From positions 171,869 to 235,868 of the forward strand of contig CANGNS010000002.1 in the NCBI GenBank assembly GCA_947455465.1: a stretch of 64,000 nucleotides of DNA, given 5' to 3'. The DNA is from Comamonadaceae bacterium. Its GTDB lineage: Bacteria; Pseudomonadota; Gammaproteobacteria; Burkholderiales; Burkholderiaceae_C. The position numbers and the translations under genes are program-made. Of this stretch, positions 1-9,333 are shown in pieces; within the stretch, counting starts at the first letter, position 1, and each line of letters opens with the position of its first letter. The notes under the pieces were generated by a model. It made no database searches. It was not told where the DNA came from and saw nothing but the letters and a program-made list of their open reading frames with translations.

Positions 1-30
1 TACGTGTACCAGACGCGGTCGGACCACTGA
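1..30 (+). CDS. 3' end of an upstream gene, probably DUF3460 family
   Basis: The window opens inside a reading frame that ends YVYQTRSDH and stops with TGA at 28-30. A C-terminus containing PYVYQT is typical of the small DUF3460 proteins that often precede scpA in Comamonadaceae. Only nine codons are visible, so the family call rests on this short match plus the position before scpA. The function of DUF3460 is not known. Confidence 0.45.
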   Translation, partial: YVYQTRSDH

Positions 31-85
31 GCGGCGCCTTCGGCCCCGTCCGAACCGCTTTATCGTCTTTCGTGGTCATGCCACC

Positions 86-937
86 ATGAGCAGCACAGCC
101 CTTTCCCAGCCCGAACCCACCCTGCCCGAGGCGGCCAGCGCGCCCGAGGTGGTCGACCACGTGGCCGTGGCACGCCTGTATGGCGAGCCGCTGTTCACGA
201 TGCCGCTGGATTTGTACATCCCGCCGGATGCCTTAGAGGTGTTTTTGGAGGCCTTTGAGGGGCCTTTGGACTTTTTGCTCTACCTGATCCGCAAGCAAAA
301 CTTCAATATTCTGGATATCCCGATGCTCAGCGTGACCAAGCAGTACCTGGTCTACGTCGAGCAAATCCGCAAGCGCAATCTGGAGTTGGCGGCCGAGTAC
401 CTGCTGATGGCGGCCATGCTGATTGAGATCAAGTCGCGCATGCTGCTGCCGCCCAAAAAGAGCGCCGAGGGCGAAGAGCCCGAAGACCCGCGCGCCGAGC
501 TGGTGCGCCGCCTGCTCGAGTACGAGCAAATGAAGCGGGCTGCGGTGCAGCTCAACACCGTGTCACAGTTTGGCCGCGACTTCCTCAAAGCCAGCGTGTA
601 TGTGGACCAAAGCATTGCCATCCGCTTTCCCGATGTGGATGTGCTGGACCTCCAAGAAGCTTGGCGCTCCATGGTGCAGCGGGCCAAGCTGGTGCAGCAC
701 CACCGTATCAGCCGGGGCGAGTTGTCGGTGCGCGAGCACATGAGCCTGGTGCTCAAAAAGCTGCAAGGCAAGCGCTTTGTTGGTTTTGAAGACCTGTTTG
801 AGCCCAGCCAAGGCCTGCCGGTATTGGTCGTGACGTTTATCGCCATGCTGGAGCTGGCCAAAGAGACGCTGATCGAGATCACCCAGGCCGAAGCCTTTGC
901 GCCCATTTATGTGCGCCTGGCCTTCACGCCCAACTAA
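86..937 (+). CDS. scpA: Segregation and condensation protein A
   Basis: ScpA is the kleisin subunit of the bacterial SMC-ScpA-ScpB condensin, which bridges the SMC head domains and helps compact and segregate the chromosome in the cytoplasm. The 283-residue protein has the conserved kleisin N-terminal block ([15 protein letters not shown], about residues 57-71), the long helical region with [20 protein letters not shown] (about 103-122), an acidic linker and a C-terminal winged-helix part. There is an N-terminal extension of roughly 45 residues before the conserved core, common in Burkholderiales. No clear Shine-Dalgarno precedes the ATG. panB follows after 39 nt on the same strand, so co-transcription with the pantothenate genes is likely. 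scpB is not in the window. Confidence 0.95.
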   Translation: MSSTALSQPEPTLPEAASAPEVVDHVAVARLYGEPLFTMPLDLYIPPDALEVFLEAFEGPLDFLLYLIRKQNFNILDIPMLSVTKQYLVYVEQIRKRNLELAAEYLLMAAMLIEIKSRMLLPPKKSAEGEEPEDPRAELVRRLLEYEQMKRAAVQLNTVSQFGRDFLKASVYVDQSIAIRFPDVDVLDLQEAWRSMVQRAKLVQHHRISRGELSVREHMSLVLKKLQGKRFVGFEDLFEPSQGLPVLVVTFIAMLELAKETLIEITQAEAFAPIYVRLAFTPN

Positions 938-976
938 GGCTCTCGCCCCCGCCTGACTGCTTTTTGGAGAGACCGC

Positions 977-1885
977 ATGTCCACCGCGCCCACCCCCGAC
1001 GCAGCAGAACTGGCCAGCCAGGTCAGCGGCACGCCCTATGGCACGCTGCCGCCGGCCTCGCCCATGGCCAGCCGCAAGCCCATCAGCCTGCCGCGCCTTT
1101 TGGAGATGCGCAGCCGGGGCGAAAAAATCACTATGCTCACCGCCTACGACGCAACCTTTGCCGCCGTGGCCGACGCCGCTGGCGTGGAATGTATTTTGGT
1201 AGGCGATTCGCTGGGCATGGTCTGCCAGGGCCTGCACAGCACGGTGGGCGTGAGCCTAGAGGACATGCGCTACCACACCGAAAGCGTCTCGCGCGGTATC
1301 CGGCGCGCCCAAGGCACGGCCTGGCTGATCGCCGATTTGCCTTTTGGCACCTACCAGGAATCCAAAGAACAGGCTTTTCGCAGCGCCTCGGTGCTGATGC
1401 AGGCCGGCGCCCACATGATCAAGTTGGAAGGTGGTGGCTGGACCACCGAGGTGGTGCACTTTTTGGTGGAGCGCGGCATTCCGGTGTGCGCCCACCTGGG
1501 CCTGACACCCCAAACCGTCCACGCCTTGGGCGGCTACCGCGTGCAAGGCAAAAGCGACGCGGCCGCCGAAGTGCTCAAGCAACAGGCCCACGCCCTGGAA
1601 GACGCCGGTGCCTCCATGCTGGTGCTGGAGATGGTGCCGGCCGATTTGTCGGCCGAACTCACACGCGCCTTGCAGCATTGCGCCACCATCGGCATTGGCG
1701 CGGGCAAAGACACGGCCGGCCAGGTGCTGGTGCTGCACGATATGCTGGGCGTCAACCTGGGCAAGATGCCCAAGTTTGTACGCAACTTCATGGCCGACGG
1801 CGGCTCGATTCGCGGCGCCATGCAGGCCTATGTGGCCGCCGTGAAAGACGGCAGTTTCCCGGTCAACGCCCTGCACGCCTGGTAA
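977..1885 (+). CDS. panB: 3-methyl-2-oxobutanoate hydroxymethyltransferase (PanB)
   Basis: PanB transfers a hydroxymethyl group from 5,10-methylenetetrahydrofolate to 2-oxoisovalerate, making ketopantoate, the first committed step of pantothenate and CoA synthesis. The 302-residue protein carries the family blocks [28 protein letters not shown] (substrate/Mg site), [14 protein letters not shown] and the [20 protein letters not shown] segment. About 35 poorly conserved residues precede the core, a little longer than the roughly 265-residue E. coli protein. A GGAG lies about 8 nt before the ATG. panC starts only 14 nt downstream, so the two genes form one translational unit. Confidence 0.97.
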   Translation: MSTAPTPDAAELASQVSGTPYGTLPPASPMASRKPISLPRLLEMRSRGEKITMLTAYDATFAAVADAAGVECILVGDSLGMVCQGLHSTVGVSLEDMRYHTESVSRGIRRAQGTAWLIADLPFGTYQESKEQAFRSASVLMQAGAHMIKLEGGGWTTEVVHFLVERGIPVCAHLGLTPQTVHALGGYRVQGKSDAAAEVLKQQAHALEDAGASMLVLEMVPADLSAELTRALQHCATIGIGAGKDTAGQVLVLHDMLGVNLGKMPKFVRNFMADGGSIRGAMQAYVAAVKDGSFPVNALHAW

Positions 1886-1899
1886 AGCCGCCGAGTCCC

Positions 1900-2724
1900 A
1901 TGCGCATTGTCCACACCCTGCCCGAGCTGGCAGAGGCCCTGCAGCCCTACCGCCACCCCGCCGTCGTGCCCACCATGGGCAATTTGCACGAGGGCCATTT
2001 AGACCTGGTGCGCATTGCCAAGCCCCTGGGTGACGTGCAGGTGGCCACCATTTTTGTGAACCGCCTGCAGTTTGGCCCCAGCGAAGACTTTGACACCTAC
2101 CCGCGCACCTTTGCCGCCGACTGCGCCCAGCTCGAGGCCGCCGGCTGCGACCTGCTGTTTGCGCCCACCGAGGCGACGCTGTACCCGCAGCCCCAGGGCT
2201 TTAAGGTGGTGCCGCCCCCCGAACTGGCCGATGTGTTGGAAGGGCAATTTCGGCCGGGCTTCTTCTCTGGTGTCTGCACCGTCGTCTTGAAGCTGCTGGC
2301 CTGCACCCAGGCGCGCACCGCCGTTTTTGGCAAAAAAGACTACCAGCAGCTCATGGTGATTCGACATATGGTGGCGCAATTTAATTTACCGGTGCGCATT
2401 GTGGGTGCCGATACGCGCCGCGCCGCAGACGGCCTGGCCATGTCCTCGCGCAACGGCTACCTGAGCGCCGCCGAGCGTGCCCAGGCACCCCAGCTGCATG
2501 CCGCGCTGCAAACCCTGGCCCAGGCCGTGCGGGCAGGCGATAGTGACTTTGAGGCGCTGCAAGAGCAAGCCATGGCCCAGTTGCGCGCCCAGGGCTGGCA
2601 GCCCGACTATGTGGCGCTGCGCCGCCAAGCCGATTTAGGCCCCGCGCAGCCCGGCCAGAGCCTGCTGGCCCTGGCGGCGGCGCGCCTGGGCAGCACGCGC
2701 CTGATCGACAACCTGGAAATTTAA
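1900..2724 (+). CDS. panC: Pantoate-beta-alanine ligase (PanC)
   Basis: PanC joins pantoate and beta-alanine with ATP to give pantothenate, acting in the cytoplasm right after the PanB/PanE steps. The 274-residue protein shows the nucleotidylyltransferase signatures [14 protein letters not shown] (HIGH-type motif, about residues 27-40), [13 protein letters not shown] (pantoate site), [12 protein letters not shown] and the AMSSRNGYL loop. I start at ATG 1900 because the family begins with MRIVHT-like sequence; the frame stays open upstream but that part overlaps panB and is not conserved. The stop TAA lies inside a TTAA shared with the convergent aldehyde dehydrogenase gene, so the two transcripts must overlap. 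Confidence 0.97.
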   Translation: MRIVHTLPELAEALQPYRHPAVVPTMGNLHEGHLDLVRIAKPLGDVQVATIFVNRLQFGPSEDFDTYPRTFAADCAQLEAAGCDLLFAPTEATLYPQPQGFKVVPPPELADVLEGQFRPGFFSGVCTVVLKLLACTQARTAVFGKKDYQQLMVIRHMVAQFNLPVRIVGADTRRAADGLAMSSRNGYLSAAERAQAPQLHAALQTLAQAVRAGDSDFEALQEQAMAQLRAQGWQPDYVALRRQADLGPAQPGQSLLALAAARLGSTRLIDNLEI

Positions 2725-4148
2725 GCGCCGTAGCCGATCAATGCTTTGACTTCCAAAAAGTCGTGGATGCCCCAGTCGGCGTATTCGCGGCCATTGCCCG
2801 ATTGTTTGTAGCCGCCAAAGGGGGCAAACACATCCCAATCCGGGTAATTGATATTGACCTGCCCGGCGCGCAACTGGCGCCCCACGGCGCGCGCGCGCTC
2901 CAAGCTGCCCGACTGCACAAAAGCGGCCAGGCCAAACTCGGTGTCATTGGCCATCTCGATGGCTTGGGCCTCGCTGTCATAGGGCAAGATGGCCAGCACC
3001 GGCCCAAAAATCTCTTCGCGCGAAATGCGCATGCTGTGCTGGACCGCACCAAACACGGTGGGGCGCACGTAGTAGCCCCGGGTTAGGCCTACGGGGCGGC
3101 CCACTCCGCCAGCCACCAGTTGCGCGCCTTCATCGATACCGGCCTGGATCAGCGCCTGCACCTTGTCAAACTGCATTTGGCTCACCAAGGGGCCCATGGT
3201 GGTGGCCGGGTCGCGCGGGTCACCCACGACTTGCTCGGCGGCGCATTCGGCGGCGATTTGCAGGGCTTGCGCGTGCAGCGCGCGCGGCACCAGCATGCGG
3301 GTGGGCGCGTCGCAGGACTGGCCGGTGTTGCTCATGCAGCTCTCTACGCCTTTGCGCACGGCGGTGCGCAAGTCAGCGTCATCCAAGATGATATTGGGCG
3401 ACTTGCCACCGAGCTCCTGGGCCACGCGCTTGACGGTCTCGGCTGCCGTTTTGGCGACGATGACGCCGGCCCGGGTCGACCCGGTAAAGGAGACCATGTC
3501 GACGTCTTTGTGGCCGGCCATCACCTGGCCTACGCTGGGGCCGTCGCCATTGACCATGTTGTATACGCCGGCGGGCACACCGGCGTCGTGCATGATTTGC
3601 GAGAAAACAATACCGCTGATAGGCGCAATCTCGCTGGGCTTGAGCACCATGGTGCAGCCGGCCGCCAATGCTGGGGCCACTTTGCACACGATTTGGTTGA
3701 GCGGCCAGTTCCAGGGCGTGATCAGAGCGACCACGCCAATGCCTTCTTTGACAATGCGCGTGGTGCCGCGCTGGTGCTCAAATTCGTAGCCCTCCAAGGC
3801 CGCAATAGTGGCCTCCAGGTGCACGCGGCCAGCCCAGGTTTGGGCGTCGCGGGCCCAGGCCATGGGCGCGCCCATCTCGTCGGACATGGCTTGGGCGATT
3901 TCTTCGGCGCGCTCGTTGTACAGGGCCAGTATGCGGCGCAGCAAAGCCAGGCGTGTCGCCTTGTCGGTTTGCGAAAACGCCGGGAAAGCGGCGCGTGCCG
4001 CAGCCACGGCCTGGTCGACATCGGCCGCGTTGCCCATGGCGATGCGGGTGTAGGCCTGCTCGGTGGCGGGATTGATCACTTCCAGGGTGCGTGGGCTGCT
4101 GGGCGCAACCCAGCCGCCGTTGATATAAAACTGTTGGTGGTTTGTCAT
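2721..4148 (-). CDS. Aldehyde dehydrogenase family protein (NAD(P)+-dependent)
   Basis: This 475-residue protein is a full-length member of the ALDH superfamily, oxidising an aldehyde to the acid with NAD(P)+. Visible signatures are the [10 protein letters not shown] nucleotide-binding loop, [24 protein letters not shown] with the general-base glutamate, and [10 protein letters not shown] with the catalytic cysteine. The catalytic block reads SCDAPTR instead of the common VCxxxTR, so the substrate cannot be inferred from it. The start is [13 protein letters not shown]; the open frame upstream is non-conserved and overlaps the DUF1854 gene. It lies 40 nt behind DUF1854 and could be read through from the cyanophycin-side operon, but no functional link is visible. 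Its stop overlaps that of panC. Confidence 0.93.
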   Translation of the reverse strand: MTNHQQFYINGGWVAPSSPRTLEVINPATEQAYTRIAMGNAADVDQAVAAARAAFPAFSQTDKATRLALLRRILALYNERAEEIAQAMSDEMGAPMAWARDAQTWAGRVHLEATIAALEGYEFEHQRGTTRIVKEGIGVVALITPWNWPLNQIVCKVAPALAAGCTMVLKPSEIAPISGIVFSQIMHDAGVPAGVYNMVNGDGPSVGQVMAGHKDVDMVSFTGSTRAGVIVAKTAAETVKRVAQELGGKSPNIILDDADLRTAVRKGVESCMSNTGQSCDAPTRMLVPRALHAQALQIAAECAAEQVVGDPRDPATTMGPLVSQMQFDKVQALIQAGIDEGAQLVAGGVGRPVGLTRGYYVRPTVFGAVQHSMRISREEIFGPVLAILPYDSEAQAIEMANDTEFGLAAFVQSGSLERARAVGRQLRAGQVNINYPDWDVFAPFGGYKQSGNGREYADWGIHDFLEVKALIGYGA

Positions 4149-4188
4149 GGCAGGGAGAACTTCCAAGGAATTGCCGGCAGGCCGGCGG

Positions 4189-4674
4189 CTACAAAAATCG
4201 GTCCAGGATGCGCCGGCTGTGCGCATCAAGTGCCAGCGAATCGGGCACAAAGTAATGGATAGCGTGGGCGTCGGCGATAAGCAGGCTGTTGTGCGCACCG
4301 ATGCGCCGAATGTCTTCGTCGCCACGCAGCACAAAGTCGCAGCGGCCCCGGTCGGTCTCCACCGTCCAGGTGCACGGCGTCGAAAAGCTGCTCACGCCCA
4401 CAATGCGCTGCAGCGTGGGCATGAATTCGCGGCGCGCCAGCTCCTCGCGCACCAGGCTTTGGTGCGCGGGCGGCAAATCATCCAGGCGCTCTATCCAGGC
4501 CAGCTCGTGGCCGTCGCTGCTGAGCAATGACACGCCATCGTCGGGCGCCTGGATCGGAAAAGCGCGTACCGGCAAGACCGGCGTGTGTTCGGTGCCCGCG
4601 GCGTCGATGAGCACCAGCTTGCCAAAGGGGGTGCGGTGCAGCTGGTAATCGGGCGTCTTGGCGATGGCGGTCAT
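4189..4674 (-). CDS. DUF1854 protein of the cyanophycin locus
   Basis: A 161-residue cytoplasmic protein without signal peptide or membrane segment. It matches DUF1854, a family of unknown activity repeatedly found beside cyanophycin genes together with an ABC transporter; that partnership is seen here too. Recognisable stretches are LVREELARREFMPTLQRI, WTVETDRGRCDFVLRG and the end ALDAHSRRILDRFL. Its ATG overlaps the TGA of the ABC transporter (ATGA, 4671-4674), so the two are translationally coupled. Because the coupled partner is an ABC exporter that faces two cyanophycin synthetases, I infer a role in handling the polymer or its dipeptide, but there is no direct evidence. Confidence 0.85.
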   Translation of the reverse strand: MTAIAKTPDYQLHRTPFGKLVLIDAAGTEHTPVLPVRAFPIQAPDDGVSLLSSDGHELAWIERLDDLPPAHQSLVREELARREFMPTLQRIVGVSSFSTPCTWTVETDRGRCDFVLRGDEDIRRIGAHNSLLIADAHAIHYFVPDSLALDAHSRRILDRFL

Positions 4675-6944
4675 GGCGTGCTCCCGGCAGGCCCATCCAA
4701 AGCTTCGGCATTGCGCGCCTGGGCCTGGTAGAGGTTGAAGTAAGCGCCTTGCTGGGCCATAAGCACATCGTGGCTACCCTCCTCGACAACGCGGCCCCGG
4801 TCCAGCACCACCAAGCGGTCGGCGCGGTGCAGGGTCGAGAGGCGGTGGGCAATGGCAATCGTGGTGCGACCCTGGACCAGGTTTTCCAGGGCTTTTTGGA
4901 TCTCTTTTTCAGTCTCGGAGTCCACAGAGGAAGTGGCCTCGTCCAAAATCAAAATGCGCGGGTCAATCAGCAAAGCGCGGGCAATAGAGATGCGCTGGCG
5001 CTCGCCCCCCGACAGGCCCTGCCCGCGCTCGCCAACCATGGAGTCGTAGCCATGGGGCAGGCGCAAGATGAACTCGTGGGCATGGGCGGCACGCGCCGCC
5101 GCAATGATCTCGGTGCGCGTGGCATCGGGTTTGCCATAGGCAATGTTGTCGGCAATGGTGCCGAAAAACAAAAACGGCTCTTGCAAAACCAGCCCGATAT
5201 TGCGCCGGAAATCGGCAATCGCGTAAGAGCGGATGTCCACGCCATCGACCAAAATCGCGCCCTCGGAGACGTCATAAAAGCGGCAAATCAGGTTGACCAG
5301 CGTACTTTTTCCAGAACCGCTGTGGCCAACCAGGCCAATCATTTCCCCGGGCGCAATATTCAGGTTGATGCCCCGGTTGACGGCGCGGTTGCCATAGCGA
5401 AAACCCACCTCACGTAGCACGATGTGGCCCTGCACCCGGTCCACATGCACCGGGTTTTGCGGTTCGGGCACGCTGGAGACGTGGTCCAAAATGTCAAAAA
5501 TGCGCTTGGCCGCCGAGGCCGACTTCTGCGTCACCGAGACGATGCGGCTCATCGAGTCCAGCCGCCCGTAAAAGCGCCCGATGTAGGCAATAGCCGCCAA
5601 CAACATACCCACGGTAATTTGCCCGTGGGCCACCTGCCAGATGCCAAAACCCCAGACCACCAGCAAGCCCATCTCGGTGAGCAAAGACACCGAGGGCGAG
5701 AACAAGGACCAGATTTTGTTGATCCTGTCGTTGACCAGCAGGTTGTACCGGTTCGCCTCGGCAAAGCGCTTGGCCTCGCGCTGCTCTTGGGCAAAGGCCT
5801 TGACCACGCGGATACCGGGAATGGTGTCGGCCAAAATATTGGTTACCTCGCCCCAAACACGGTCGATTTTTTCAAAACCGGTGCGCAGGCGGTAGCGCAC
5901 GTAGTGGATCATCCAGCCGATAAACGGCAGCGGCACCAGCGTAATGAGCGCCAGCCACGGGTTCATCGAGAACAAAATCGCGGCCGTCATGGTGATCATC
6001 ACCACATCGCTGGCAAAGTCGGTCAGGTGCAGCGAAAGGTAGACGGCGATACGGTCACTCTCGCTGCCCACGCGCGAGAGCAGGTCGCCGGTGCGTTTGC
6101 CGCCGAAATACTCCAGCGACAGGCGCAGCAAATGCTCGTAGGTGGTGGTGCGCAAATCGGCCGCGATGCGCTCGGACGCCAAGGCCAGGATGTAGGTCTT
6201 GGCCCAGCTCAAAATCCAGGCCAACAAACCCGAAGCCAGCAAGCCGCCCAAATACCAAACGATTTTCTCGGTCGGAATGTTTTGTCCGTTTTGCAGCGGA
6301 ATAAGCACCTCGTCGACCAGCGGAATGGTCAGATAGGGCGGCACCTGGCTGGCGGCTGTGCCCAAAAGCATGAGCACAAAGCCCCACAGCAACTGGCCCC
6401 GGTAAGGCTTGGCAAAGCGCCACAGGCGCAGCAGCGTCCAGGTCGACGGCGGGGTATGCACCACTTTGGTACACACCGGGCATTCCTCGGCATCGGGGTC
6501 TAGCGGCGCTTTGCAGCTGGGGCACAAGGCCTGGGCCGCCACAGGCACCGGCTGACCGCTCAAGGCGCTGTTGTGCTGGGCACTGAACTGGTCCACCAAG
6601 CGCAGCGCCTGCAAATTGCGGCCCAAAGTAAAGCGCCAATAGGCCAAAAGCCCCTGGGGGTCGAGCAACTCCAGGTGCGCCAGGCCGGCGTGGTCGTGGT
6701 GCTCCAGGCGCAAACCGGGCCGGTAATCCCAGCTGTGCGCCTGGGCGCCGGCGCCCGGCAACCACAACAGGCGGCGGTCCGTGGCCAGCAAAAGGCCGGG
6801 CGCAAAGCGCAATTGGGCGTCCAGGTCAACCTCGAGCACCGCAAAAACGTTTTCTTGGGGAGCAAGTTGCGCGCCGACGGCAGCTTGCCACGGCGCTGGA
6901 ATATCCCCCGCGCCGGTCAGGCCAGGCGCTTGGTCAAGGTTCAT
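4671..6944 (-). CDS. ABC transporter (fused permease/ATPase) with N-terminal domain and zinc ribbon, cyanophycin-associated
   Basis: A 757-residue half-transporter of the ABCB/MsbA type with an unusual front. Residues 1-125 are a soluble domain I do not recognise; residues 141-158 are a CPSC...CPVC zinc ribbon; about 185-460 are the six-helix exporter domain; about 520-757 are the ATPase with Walker A GHSGSGKST, signature LSGGERQRISIARAL and Walker B ILILDEATSS. One gene therefore encodes a permease-ATPase that should act as a homodimer in the inner membrane. The start at 6944 gives MNLDQAPG; no start further upstream is better supported. The gene is divergent from the cyanophycin synthetases across 172 nt and coupled to DUF1854. 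The transported substrate is unknown; arginine- or aspartate-containing peptides are my guess from context. Confidence 0.9.
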   Translation of the reverse strand: MNLDQAPGLTGAGDIPAPWQAAVGAQLAPQENVFAVLEVDLDAQLRFAPGLLLATDRRLLWLPGAGAQAHSWDYRPGLRLEHHDHAGLAHLELLDPQGLLAYWRFTLGRNLQALRLVDQFSAQHNSALSGQPVPVAAQALCPSCKAPLDPDAEECPVCTKVVHTPPSTWTLLRLWRFAKPYRGQLLWGFVLMLLGTAASQVPPYLTIPLVDEVLIPLQNGQNIPTEKIVWYLGGLLASGLLAWILSWAKTYILALASERIAADLRTTTYEHLLRLSLEYFGGKRTGDLLSRVGSESDRIAVYLSLHLTDFASDVVMITMTAAILFSMNPWLALITLVPLPFIGWMIHYVRYRLRTGFEKIDRVWGEVTNILADTIPGIRVVKAFAQEQREAKRFAEANRYNLLVNDRINKIWSLFSPSVSLLTEMGLLVVWGFGIWQVAHGQITVGMLLAAIAYIGRFYGRLDSMSRIVSVTQKSASAAKRIFDILDHVSSVPEPQNPVHVDRVQGHIVLREVGFRYGNRAVNRGINLNIAPGEMIGLVGHSGSGKSTLVNLICRFYDVSEGAILVDGVDIRSYAIADFRRNIGLVLQEPFLFFGTIADNIAYGKPDATRTEIIAAARAAHAHEFILRLPHGYDSMVGERGQGLSGGERQRISIARALLIDPRILILDEATSSVDSETEKEIQKALENLVQGRTTIAIAHRLSTLHRADRLVVLDRGRVVEEGSHDVLMAQQGAYFNLYQAQARNAEALDGPAGSTP

Positions 6945-7116
6945 GTAGGTCCATGGTGAAAATAAAAAACTTGCGCAATTGTCCGCCCAATCGGTCCCAG
7001 CCCCGCAGGCCATCGCCCTACCGGCGCTTTGCCGCCCCCGCAGCCCTCGCACAATCGGCGAGAATACACAACGCACGACGAACCAGCCCGGTGGACTTAA
7101 GCGGCCACCCCCACGC

Positions 7117-9291
7117 ATGACGCGCCAGAAAAAAATCGATATTTTGCGGGTGACCCACCTGCGCGGCCCCAACATCTGGACTTATCGGCCTGTGATTGAG
7201 GCCTGGGTCGACATTGGTGCGCTTGAAGACTTCCCCTCCAATACCATCGACGGTCTGTACGAACGCCTGACGGCTTGGCTGCCCGGCCTCATTGAGCACG
7301 AATGCAGCCCGGGCGTGCGCGGCGGCTTTTTGCAGCGCCTGCAAGAAGGCACCTGGGCCGCCCACATTCTGGAGCACGTCTGCCTGGAGCTGCAAAACCT
7401 GGGCGGCATGCGCACCGGCTTTGGCAAAGCGCGCCAAACCTCCAAACCCGGCATCTACAAAATCGCTTTTCGCACCCGCCAGGAAGACGTAGGGCGCCGC
7501 GCCCTGCACCTGGGGCGCGACTTGCTGGAGGCGGCCATCCACAACCGCGCGTTCGACATGGCCGCAGCCGTCACCGAACTGACCGACATGGTCGACTCCC
7601 TGTGCCTGGGCCCGAGCACGGCGCACATTGTGGACGCGGCGACCGCCCGGCGTATCCCGCACATGCGCCTGACCGATGGCAATTTGGTGCAACTGGGCTA
7701 CGGCATCGCCCAGCGGCGCATCTGGACGGCCGAAACCGACCAAACCAGCGCCATTGCCGAAGAAATCGCCAGTGACAAAGACCTGACCAAGTCCTTGCTC
7801 AAGGCCTGTGGCGTGCCGGTGCCCGAGGGCGAGTTGGTGCTAAGCGCCGATGCCGCCTGGCAGGCGGCCCAAAGCGTGGGCGTGCCGGTGGTGGTCAAAC
7901 CCTACGATGGCAACCACGGACGCGGCGTTTCGCTCGATTTGCGTACCGAAGCCGATGTGCGCGCCGCCTACCAGCTGGCGCACCGCAAAGGCGGGGGCAG
8001 CGTCATCGTCGAAAAATTCATTCCCGGCGACGAGCACCGCCTGCTGGTGGTGGGTCGGCGCATGGTGGCAGCGGCCCGTGGCGAGCTGCTGTACGTGCAG
8101 GGCGACGGCATCAGCACGCTGGACGCGCTGGCCGACGCCCAAATCAATAACGACCCCCGCCGAGGCCGGGGCGAGGACTTCCCGCTCAATGTGGTGGTAC
8201 CCAGCGAAAGCGCCGAAGTGATTTTGGAGCTTGCGCGCGTAGGCCTCACGCCCCAGTCGGTGCCGGCCGCCGGCCAACGCGTGCTCATCCAGCGCAATGG
8301 CAACGTGGCCCTGGACGTGACCGACCAAGTGCACCCCAGCGTTGCGGCGGCGGCGGCCCTGGCCGCGCGCGTGGTGGGCCTGGACATTGCCGGTGTGGAC
8401 ATGGTGTTGCAAGACTGCAGCCAGCCCCTGGGCAGCCAGCTTGCCGCGGTGATCGAGGTCAACGCCAGCCCGGGCCTGCTCTCGCACATCAAGCCGGCCA
8501 ACGGCGCCGGGCAACCCGTGGGGCGGGCCATCATTGACCATTTGTTTGACAGCCAACAAAACGGGCGCATCCCGGTGGTGGGCATCACAGGTTCGGGCAA
8601 TACCGGGCGCATCGCCCGCCTGGTGGCCTGGCTCATCCACATCAGCGGCAAGCATGTGGGCCTGGCCTGCAGCGAGGGCCTGTACCTGGACAGCCGGCGC
8701 GTAGATTCCACCGACAGCACCCACTGGGAAGCAGGCCAGCGCATTTTGATCAACCGCTCGGTGCAGGCAGCGGTGTTTGAAAACCCATGCGCAACTATCC
8801 TGGGCCAGGGCCTGGCTTACGACAAATGCGATGTCGGCCTGGTCACCGACAGCGCCTGGGATCCGGCGCTGCAGGACTTCGATATCCTGGACATCGAGCA
8901 AAACTTCAAAGTGATCCGCACCCAAATTGACGTGGTGCTGCCCACAGGTACCGCCGTCATCAACGCCGCAGACAGCCAAGCGGCCGAACTGGCGCAGCTG
9001 TGCGATGGCCGGGTCATTTTTTATGCCCTCTCGGGTGACAACCCGACGCTGGCAGCGCACCGCGCGCAAGGGCAGCAGGTGGTGTTCCTGCGCGAAAACA
9101 CCTTGGTGCTGGCCACCGGATCGCAAGAAACAGCGCTTTTGCGCCTGAGCAGCCTCAAACCGGCCAAAGCAGCCCAGCCCGCCATGGTGATGGCCGCCGT
9201 GGCCGCCGCCTGGGCGCTGCAGATTGCGCCCGAGCTGATCGCCGCCGGCCTGCGCACTTTTGAATCCAATCCGCAAAAAACCCCGTATTAA
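7117..9291 (+). CDS. cphA': Cyanophycin synthetase-like protein, CphA' / CphA2-like, with degenerate Mur-ligase site
   Basis: This 724-residue paralogue of cyanophycin synthetase has the N-terminal domain (starting LRVTHLRGPNIW), an intact-looking ATP-grasp domain (VPVVVKPYDGNHGRGVSL, FIPGDEHRLLVV, VIEVNASPGL) and part of the Mur-ligase-like domain. The place of the GTNGKTTT P-loop reads GSGNTGR (residues 492-498), without the lysine, and the protein stops where the C-terminal Mur lobe would begin, some 135 residues short of its neighbour. Established work on cyanobacterial CphA2 describes loss of this second site with polymerisation of beta-Asp-Arg dipeptides; Cupriavidus carries a paralogue called CphA'. 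I infer a dipeptide-recycling or auxiliary role. It is 42 nt before cphA and surely co-transcribed. Confidence 0.88.
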   Translation: MTRQKKIDILRVTHLRGPNIWTYRPVIEAWVDIGALEDFPSNTIDGLYERLTAWLPGLIEHECSPGVRGGFLQRLQEGTWAAHILEHVCLELQNLGGMRTGFGKARQTSKPGIYKIAFRTRQEDVGRRALHLGRDLLEAAIHNRAFDMAAAVTELTDMVDSLCLGPSTAHIVDAATARRIPHMRLTDGNLVQLGYGIAQRRIWTAETDQTSAIAEEIASDKDLTKSLLKACGVPVPEGELVLSADAAWQAAQSVGVPVVVKPYDGNHGRGVSLDLRTEADVRAAYQLAHRKGGGSVIVEKFIPGDEHRLLVVGRRMVAAARGELLYVQGDGISTLDALADAQINNDPRRGRGEDFPLNVVVPSESAEVILELARVGLTPQSVPAAGQRVLIQRNGNVALDVTDQVHPSVAAAAALAARVVGLDIAGVDMVLQDCSQPLGSQLAAVIEVNASPGLLSHIKPANGAGQPVGRAIIDHLFDSQQNGRIPVVGITGSGNTGRIARLVAWLIHISGKHVGLACSEGLYLDSRRVDSTDSTHWEAGQRILINRSVQAAVFENPCATILGQGLAYDKCDVGLVTDSAWDPALQDFDILDIEQNFKVIRTQIDVVLPTGTAVINAADSQAAELAQLCDGRVIFYALSGDNPTLAAHRAQGQQVVFLRENTLVLATGSQETALLRLSSLKPAKAAQPAMVMAAVAAAWALQIAPELIAAGLRTFESNPQKTPY

Positions 9292-9333
9292 ACCGGCCCG
9301 AAACGCCCTGCCCGCCTACCGGAACGCTCATTT

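Noticed and set aside
4149..4334. N-terminal extension of the aldehyde dehydrogenase (62 extra codons)
   Set aside because: It overlaps the DUF1854 gene, is not ALDH-like, and the family start [12 protein letters not shown] lies at 4148.
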